Below, piece by piece: positions 59,034 through 64,000 of a stretch of DNA of 64,000 bases. Where the stretch lies: assembly GCF_965198245.1 (NCBI RefSeq), contig NZ_OZ240249.1:2232001-2296000 (forward strand). The letters run 5' to 3'. The position numbers and the translations under genes are program-made. How positions within the stretch are numbered: position 1 is the stretch's first letter; each line of letters begins with the position of its first letter. Below the pieces are notes generated by a model, which ran no database searches, was not told the origin of the DNA, and saw only the letters and a list, made by a program, of their open reading frames with translations. This DNA comes from Poriferisodalis sp965198245. GTDB lineage: Bacteria; Actinomycetota; Acidimicrobiia; Acidimicrobiales; Poriferisodalaceae.

Positions 59034-60774
59034 GGCCGTGGCGCAGGAGCTTGCCGGGGGTGGCCCCGGTGCACTCGCCGTCTTGGAAGGTCTCGACGCC
59101 GTTCACCAGGATGTGCCGGTAGCCGTGTGCACGCTGGACGCGCCGCCACTCGCCCCCTGGCAGGTCGTAGACCGCCTCGCCGATCCATTCGGGATCGATG
59201 GCCAGCTCGTCCATGTCATATACGAGCACGTCGGCCGGGGCGCCTTCTTTGAGCACGCCACGGTCCTTGAAGCCGGCTGCATGGGCTGCGAGCGCCGACA
59301 TCCGGTAGTGCGCTTCCTCGACGGTCACGCGCTTGTGGTCCCGGACGATCCAGGCCAGGAAATCGGTCGTCCACGCACCGCCGGAGAAGAACTTGGTGTG
59401 CGCCCCGCCGTCGGACACGCCAGGGATCGTGTACGGCGAGTCGGTGTACACGGCGGACATGTGGTCCACGTTGAACTCGGGACCCTGGCCCAGGAACTCG
59501 GTCCGGAGATCGGTCTCGAGCGAGAGGTCCAGCATCACGTCGATGTAGTGCTTGCCTTCGGTTTCGGCAATCTCGCCGAGCGACCTGCCCACGTAGGACT
59601 GCAGGTCTTCGCGCCGGGCCACGCCCTGCACGACGAGCTTGCGGGGAGGCCCGCCGACGGCGCCCTGGGTGTTGGCGAACAGCGTCGCAGCCTCGTCGGT
59701 CTCGGCACGCAGCCGTTCGCGGATGGCCGGATCGGACATCTTGCGGATCTTGTCCTCCAGCGAGCCCGTGGTGGCTTCGCGCCACGCAGGGCTCGAGTCG
59801 TACAGGTTCCACTCGTCGAGCGAGAAGGCGAAGCCCGTGCGGATCGAGGCACCCTGACCGAAAATGCGCAGCCCGTCGTTGTGCGCCTGTTCGAGCCATT
59901 CGAGCCGTTCCTCGTGCACTCGCGGGTTGCGCTGGCTGACCGGTACCACGTTGTCGATGATCGGCCGGCCGCAGACCTCAGCCAGCCGCCGCTTGAAGGA
60001 GAGGTCCTCTGGGTTGTTGACATCGGCGCTCGTGGCCTGCGTCAGCTGGATGAAGCCCTCGTCGCGCTCGCGCAATACCTCGGCCAGCATGAAGATGTCG
60101 TCGTCGATCATGGTGTCGGTGACCATCGGCGTGCCGTCGAAGTCGGACTGGGTGGAATTGGGGCCGAGGCGCTGGATCGAGAAGCCGCAGAGCCCGGCAT
60201 CCATGCCCTCGTGCAGCAGACGCTGCATCTCCTTGCGCTCCGCGTTGTTGGCCGGCCGCGACTTCGCAGCCTCCAAGCCCATCACGTAGATCATCAGCGA
60301 AGCGGTCGGCATGTACTGCAGGACGTTCACGCCCTTGGGCGCCGCATCCAACGAGTCCAGGTACTCCGGGATGGTTTCCCAGTCCCACTTCGGCAGCATT
60401 CCTTCCTGCATCGCTGCGAGCGGGATCGCCTCGGTACGGACCATCGTCAGCATCGACCGCTCGCGGAATTCGGGCTTGCACGGTGCGAATCCGAAACCGC
60501 AGTTGCCCAGCACCACCGACGTCACTCCGTGCCAGCTCGAAATGGAGCAGTACGGATCCCATCGGATCTGCGCGTCGTAGTGAGTGTGCAGGTCGATGGT
60601 GCCCGGGGCCACGATGCAGCCGCCGGCGTCGATGACCTCTTTGGACGGCTTGTCCGGGCGGCCGCCGACCTGGGCGATGCGACCGTCGGAGATCCACAGG
60701 TCTCCCCGGAAGCTCGGCACCCGAGTCCCGTCGACGATGGTGCCGTCGGTGATGTGAACGTCGTATTCCTCCAC
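59026..60774 (-). CDS. N-acyl-D-amino-acid deacylase-type amidohydrolase
   Basis: The product is 582 aa from GTG at 60774, with GAGGGGGAC upstream. The metal site begins TIDLHTHYDAQIRWDPYCSISSWHGVTSVVLGNCGFGFAP in consecutive parts. The Cys in GNCGFG replaces the carboxylated Lys, as in D-aminoacylases. SDGGAHTKFF carries the catalytic Asp. The C-terminus ends with the usual GAPADVLVYDMDELA return domain and GKLLRHGRG. It should cleave N-acyl groups from D-amino acids or similar amides. The last codons come from repeat copy 3. Confidence 0.9.
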   Translation of the reverse strand: MEEYDVHITDGTIVDGTRVPSFRGDLWISDGRIAQVGGRPDKPSKEVIDAGGCIVAPGTIDLHTHYDAQIRWDPYCSISSWHGVTSVVLGNCGFGFAPCKPEFRERSMLTMVRTEAIPLAAMQEGMLPKWDWETIPEYLDSLDAAPKGVNVLQYMPTASLMIYVMGLEAAKSRPANNAERKEMQRLLHEGMDAGLCGFSIQRLGPNSTQSDFDGTPMVTDTMIDDDIFMLAEVLRERDEGFIQLTQATSADVNNPEDLSFKRRLAEVCGRPIIDNVVPVSQRNPRVHEERLEWLEQAHNDGLRIFGQGASIRTGFAFSLDEWNLYDSSPAWREATTGSLEDKIRKMSDPAIRERLRAETDEAATLFANTQGAVGGPPRKLVVQGVARREDLQSYVGRSLGEIAETEGKHYIDVMLDLSLETDLRTEFLGQGPEFNVDHMSAVYTDSPYTIPGVSDGGAHTKFFSGGAWTTDFLAWIVRDHKRVTVEEAHYRMSALAAHAAGFKDRGVLKEGAPADVLVYDMDELAIDPEWIGEAVYDLPGGEWRRVQRAHGYRHILVNGVETFQDGECTGATPGKLLRHGRG

Positions 60775-60961
60775 GATGTCCCCCTCGTGATTCAGCGCCC
60801 GGCTCGCTGCGGCACCGAAAGGCGCATCGCTGTGGGACAGCGCGGTCGTTCGGACGGCGCGAGCCGGATCCCCCGCTCACGCAAAATCTAACACAGCTTC
60901 GTAAAACGGTTGCCGCGCATGCCGCGGCGCATCAGAAGATGCTGAAGCCGTGCTCGGTTGG

Positions 60962-62218
60962 CTATGCGCGCAGAATCGACGAGCCGCCGCAGAGCGGCAG
61001 GCTCTCCTGATATTGGCTGAGTCTGCCGACAAAGTCCTGCGACAGCGGCAAGTCCCCACCGATCTGCGACCAGGCGTCTCTGATGCGCTCAAGAGTCTGC
61101 TGTGCAACGGCCTCGATGCGGCTCGCGGAGCCGCCGACTGATGATGCCAGTTGGCGCAACGACTCGATCCGGACAGATCGTGGATCGCCATCGCCAAACA
61201 GGCGAAGGCTCATGCCACGGCCGAGATCGGGGTACACGCACGTCGAAATGAGGTCGTAGGCCGGACTCAGTCTCGGCTGCACTCGGTCCGGATACCACAG
61301 AGACCAGTTCTTGAGATGAGCGTCCTCGTTGCCAATGACGATGTAGAAAATCAAGCGTCGAACGAATTCATCAAAATCCTCGGGACCGCAGAGCGCGAAC
61401 ACCAGTAGTCCGAGCCGCTCGAAGCTGATGCTTCGATACTTACGCTCCGGCCACTGTCCCACAATCTGGTTGAAATCCTCCATGTGGGTCATGTGGACGG
61501 TCGTCTGTCTCGATTCATCGAGAGCACGGTCGAAACGCTCCACCACGTATGCGTTCGTGTCGGCAAGCGGTTCGAAACCATGTGGAAGCGGCCCAAGATC
61601 GGCAATTCGCCTCAGTTCGCATGCCGGGACGACGATTCCCGCGGCACGCGCCCAGCTCATCATCGAGAACTCGTTTTCGGCTAGATCCGAATACTCAGGA
61701 CTCGCGAACTTGACGATGAAACCGCCTCGATGCCCGCTCGGCGGCATGACGAGGCGAATCCCGTCCTGCATCATCGAGAGCTTGAGCTGCACGCCCGAGA
61801 TCGAGAAGCGAAACTCGTTGTCGTCATCATCGTCGAGCGTTGCTGAGCTGTCGACAGTTGTCACGTCATCGAAGTACGCGCCTTCAGTGTCAACAGTTAT
61901 CGCCCCAGGAAGGTCGACGCCCAGTTCCAGCAGGAGCCGGAATTCATTTCGTTCATTGAATCCGTAGTGATCGGCCATGACGCTTCGAAGCCGGCCCTCG
62001 GGCAAGAGGTTTGAGAACCACACGGGGAGGCGCCCGCCGCCTTGCCGGAGAAATGACGGATCTTGTTCCTCGAAGCGTTGACCAAGCACCGCTCGGTCGG
62101 GGTTGTCCCAGTAGCTCTGCGCGAGTTCGAATGTCGTCGTACCGTGGCTTTGCCAGAGGAGGCCGATGGCCTCGCCATGCAGCAGGATGTGAGCTTCTGT
62201 TCGGTCACTCCGCCTCAT
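60962..62218 (-). CDS. HipA-family Ser/Thr kinase-like toxin
   Basis: The product is 418 aa from the ATG at 62218, which overlaps the DUF262 stop as ATGA. An N-terminal HipA_N domain (LPVWFSNLLPEGRLR) precedes the kinase core. Visible core motifs are ISGVQLKLSM (SGxQxK, with Leu for the usual Pro), VVERFDR, catalytic GNEDAHLKNWSLWY and LSPAYDLIST. All catalytic positions look intact. HipA kinases phosphorylate aminoacyl-tRNA synthetases and are normally paired with HipB. No HipB-sized gene lies downstream (187 bp to the next gene). Its upstream partner is a DUF262 protein. Confidence 0.87.
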   Translation of the reverse strand: MRRSDRTEAHILLHGEAIGLLWQSHGTTTFELAQSYWDNPDRAVLGQRFEEQDPSFLRQGGGRLPVWFSNLLPEGRLRSVMADHYGFNERNEFRLLLELGVDLPGAITVDTEGAYFDDVTTVDSSATLDDDDDNEFRFSISGVQLKLSMMQDGIRLVMPPSGHRGGFIVKFASPEYSDLAENEFSMMSWARAAGIVVPACELRRIADLGPLPHGFEPLADTNAYVVERFDRALDESRQTTVHMTHMEDFNQIVGQWPERKYRSISFERLGLLVFALCGPEDFDEFVRRLIFYIVIGNEDAHLKNWSLWYPDRVQPRLSPAYDLISTCVYPDLGRGMSLRLFGDGDPRSVRIESLRQLASSVGGSASRIEAVAQQTLERIRDAWSQIGGDLPLSQDFVGRLSQYQESLPLCGGSSILRA

Positions 62219-63993
62219 CGGTGCAGAGGCACCCTGAGCAGGGTCTCGATTGATGGGCGCCGGCCGTGCTGCCACTCGGCTTGAGCATTAACGAATGCGA
62301 CAACCGCCGCGGCCAGGGCTTCGTGGCGCATCAGCAAGAACTGCTCAACACGACCATCGACGAGGCAGGACACAGCATCGACCGGGATCGCATGACTGCC
62401 GAGCACATCGCTAGGTGCGTCGATGGCGGTCGCTGAGGCGACGCGGGAGAGCGCATCGCCGAGTTCTTCGCTGCCGGCTCCTGAAGTGAGGGCTTGCGAC
62501 GAGACAAAGACGCGGTTCGCAACGGTCTGGCCCAGCACTACTCGACTGTCCGCCGCTCCCTTCGCTCCGCTCGGTGATTCCTGGGGCTCCAACGCGTCGT
62601 CGCGTTCGCCTTCATCCCGGGACAAGGCAGATTGGTGAATGCGGAGCAGGGCATTAGTCCCATGCTCTTCGAGCGTCGAGCAGACGTCAATGGGGCAGAG
62701 ATCGTCGAGATCGACCGGGCTGAGCGCAGCGAGAGCCGCTGCAGCGATGCGCGACTGCGATCTGTTCAGCCCAAATCGACCGTCGATGCCCAAATTTTCG
62801 GGGCCTTCGACCGGCACGAGATTGAGAAGTCGTTCCGCCGAGGCTTCAGCGTCATCTCCCTCGACTGCGGCGAGCAGTTGACGCATGAAGCCCGTGTGCC
62901 CGCTGCGACCGGGCGGCCCCACGGCCGCGGTTCGCCAGAACCAGCGCCGCAGAGACACGCGCGTGAACGGATGGGGATCGGGATGGAATCCGAAGTAGCG
63001 AACTAGGCAGACGAGGAGAAACTGGTAGGGCAACAGGCGATAGTGCGGGATCTTGGCGTCCTCTTGCAGGAATCGGACAGCGTGCCCCAGCGCCGATGCA
63101 GCACGCTCGATGTCCTCTGAGCGTTCGGAAGCGGGCCGATCGAGTTCTGCGCGAAAGTTCCGGGTGATGTCCGGTGACCCCATCGCCAGGACGCACTTGA
63201 GGAGCGTGTCGGGAGCGATGGTTCCAAAGGAGCGGTCCTCCGCCATGGGGTCAAGGCGCCTCAAGTTCGGCTGATCGCTGGCGTCCAAGAGGTTGGATGT
63301 GCTCAAGGCGTGGAAAACCTCGGCCCGCTTCAGACGCTTGCCCGATGTGTTGGTGCGGTCGAAGATCAGGCGAAGATCGGCTTCCTCTTCCGTTTCCACG
63401 ATGTACGCCGGCACTTCGAAGTTCTGCAACCGGTCACTGAGGTGGGTAATCCGGTCGTATTCGACGTCGCCGACCTCATGCTCCCGAAGCCACTGCACGG
63501 TGCCTCGCGTTTCGTGTGCCCCCCTGAGAGGAAACCGCTTGGCGGAAGGCGCGCTGCGCGCCGCCGTCATGAAGTTCTCGGTTGCGACGTCGAAGAGGAT
63601 CTCCTCCTCCGGCTTGCCGTCGTGGAGCCCAGGCGGCAGGAGAGTCAATGCCAGCGTGCGCAGACGCTGCTGGCCATCGACGACCCAGAGCGTATCCGGA
63701 AAGCTGGGAGCCTTGATCCGCAGCGTTCCCAGACGGATGGTTTGCTCGGGCGCAGGGCGACGCCAAAACAGCAACGTGCCGATCGGGTAGCCACGATAGA
63801 TGCTGTCGAAGAGTTCCAACCGGTTGTTGCGATCCCAGCGCGGAGGTCTTTGGAACTTCGGGATGCGAATCTTGCCTCCGGCCACCAACGCGACGAGCTC
63901 GGAGATCTTGAACCGTTCAGCAGTTGTCGACGGAGGGCGTTGGGTCACAAGCTTGAAGCTAGGCGAAGTCGTCTTGAGTCTCCGGCATATCAT
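62215..63993 (-). CDS. DUF262-domain protein (GmrSD/ParB-like N-terminal domain), possibly continuing past the edge
   Basis: The product is 592 aa from the only start seen, 7 bp from the window end; the true start may lie outside. DUF262 motifs are IPKFQRPPRWD (about residue 43), YPIGTLLFW and WVVDGQQRLRTLAL (DGQQR, about 103). FDRTNTSGKRLKRAEVFHAL follows. DUF262 is a ParB/Srx-like NTP-binding or nuclease module of restriction systems such as GmrSD and BrxU. The C-terminal half lacks the DUF1524 His-Asn nuclease motif and I do not recognise it. It is coupled to hipA by a 4-nt overlap. Confidence 0.8.
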   Translation of the reverse strand: MICRRLKTTSPSFKLVTQRPPSTTAERFKISELVALVAGGKIRIPKFQRPPRWDRNNRLELFDSIYRGYPIGTLLFWRRPAPEQTIRLGTLRIKAPSFPDTLWVVDGQQRLRTLALTLLPPGLHDGKPEEEILFDVATENFMTAARSAPSAKRFPLRGAHETRGTVQWLREHEVGDVEYDRITHLSDRLQNFEVPAYIVETEEEADLRLIFDRTNTSGKRLKRAEVFHALSTSNLLDASDQPNLRRLDPMAEDRSFGTIAPDTLLKCVLAMGSPDITRNFRAELDRPASERSEDIERAASALGHAVRFLQEDAKIPHYRLLPYQFLLVCLVRYFGFHPDPHPFTRVSLRRWFWRTAAVGPPGRSGHTGFMRQLLAAVEGDDAEASAERLLNLVPVEGPENLGIDGRFGLNRSQSRIAAAALAALSPVDLDDLCPIDVCSTLEEHGTNALLRIHQSALSRDEGERDDALEPQESPSGAKGAADSRVVLGQTVANRVFVSSQALTSGAGSEELGDALSRVASATAIDAPSDVLGSHAIPVDAVSCLVDGRVEQFLLMRHEALAAAVVAFVNAQAEWQHGRRPSIETLLRVPLHR

Positions 63994-64000
63994 GAGGATC

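Noticed and set aside
58897..60891. A 664-codon plus-strand open frame over the D-aminoacylase gene
   Set aside because: The opposite strand carries all amidohydrolase motifs. This frame has none and starts inside repeat copy 3.

Overview
The window is GC-rich, densely coded bacterial DNA. It looks actinobacterial and probably comes from a marine or host-associated member of the Acidimicrobiia. That placement is inferred from gene content: several LLM-type (FMN or F420) oxidoreductases, Rieske oxygenases, a CWB2-anchored wall protein, many GTG starts and orphan catabolic genes. No rRNA or tRNA gene was recognised.

Layout. The left edge holds the 3' end of an HNH-nuclease-like gene, a 63-bp tandem repeat and a Rieske ring-hydroxylating dioxygenase alpha/beta pair (445-2475, minus strand). 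From 2.6 to 13.9 kb two large secreted proteins are divergently transcribed. One is an fn3 protein. The other is an fn3/ASST-like/Calx-beta/cadherin protein ending in three CWB2 wall-binding repeats. They share a homologous N-terminus, and a C16 tract lies in the promoter region between them. From 14.1 to 18.6 kb there is a minus-strand run of PhyH dioxygenase, acyl-CoA dehydrogenase, SDR and LLM monooxygenase. From 18.6 to 23.7 kb follow an LLM pseudogene, a VapBC pair, an amidohydrolase, and an SDR overlapping an ERG4/ERG24-type sterol reductase. A giant secreted repeat protein of 4566 aa fills 23.8-37.5 kb. It has a G13 tract just ahead of its signal peptide and a seven-repeat delta-60 block inserted into one of its 118-aa repeats. 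A CobW GTPase, an N-terminally truncated RecG/AlbA-like ATP-binding protein and an eight-gene minus-strand catabolic operon (50861 down to 40294) follow. That operon encodes LLM, Rieske oxygenase, cupin, SDR, TPP enzyme, fused CoxM-CoxS, CoxL and VOC proteins. The right part has a lipoprotein, an acyl-CoA carboxylase beta subunit, a YgjP-like metallopeptidase, an LLM oxidoreductase, an orphan ABC ATPase, a SnoaL-like protein, an aminotransferase and a D-aminoacylase-type amidohydrolase. The window ends with a DUF262-HipA pair.

Common themes. (1) Oxidative catabolism of aromatic, terpenoid or lipid-like substrates dominates. (2) The large surface proteins carry homopolymer tracts and homogenised repeats, which suggests phase and size variation. 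(3) A palindromic element with terminal inverted repeats (three full copies plus a related hairpin) sits at gene ends, and once inside an open reading frame as a protein linker. (4) At two stop-start junctions (940-1164 and 41194-41322), tandem duplication has made chains of mini-ORFs, each opening like the downstream gene and closing like the upstream gene. Points 2 to 4 are the most unusual content of the window.
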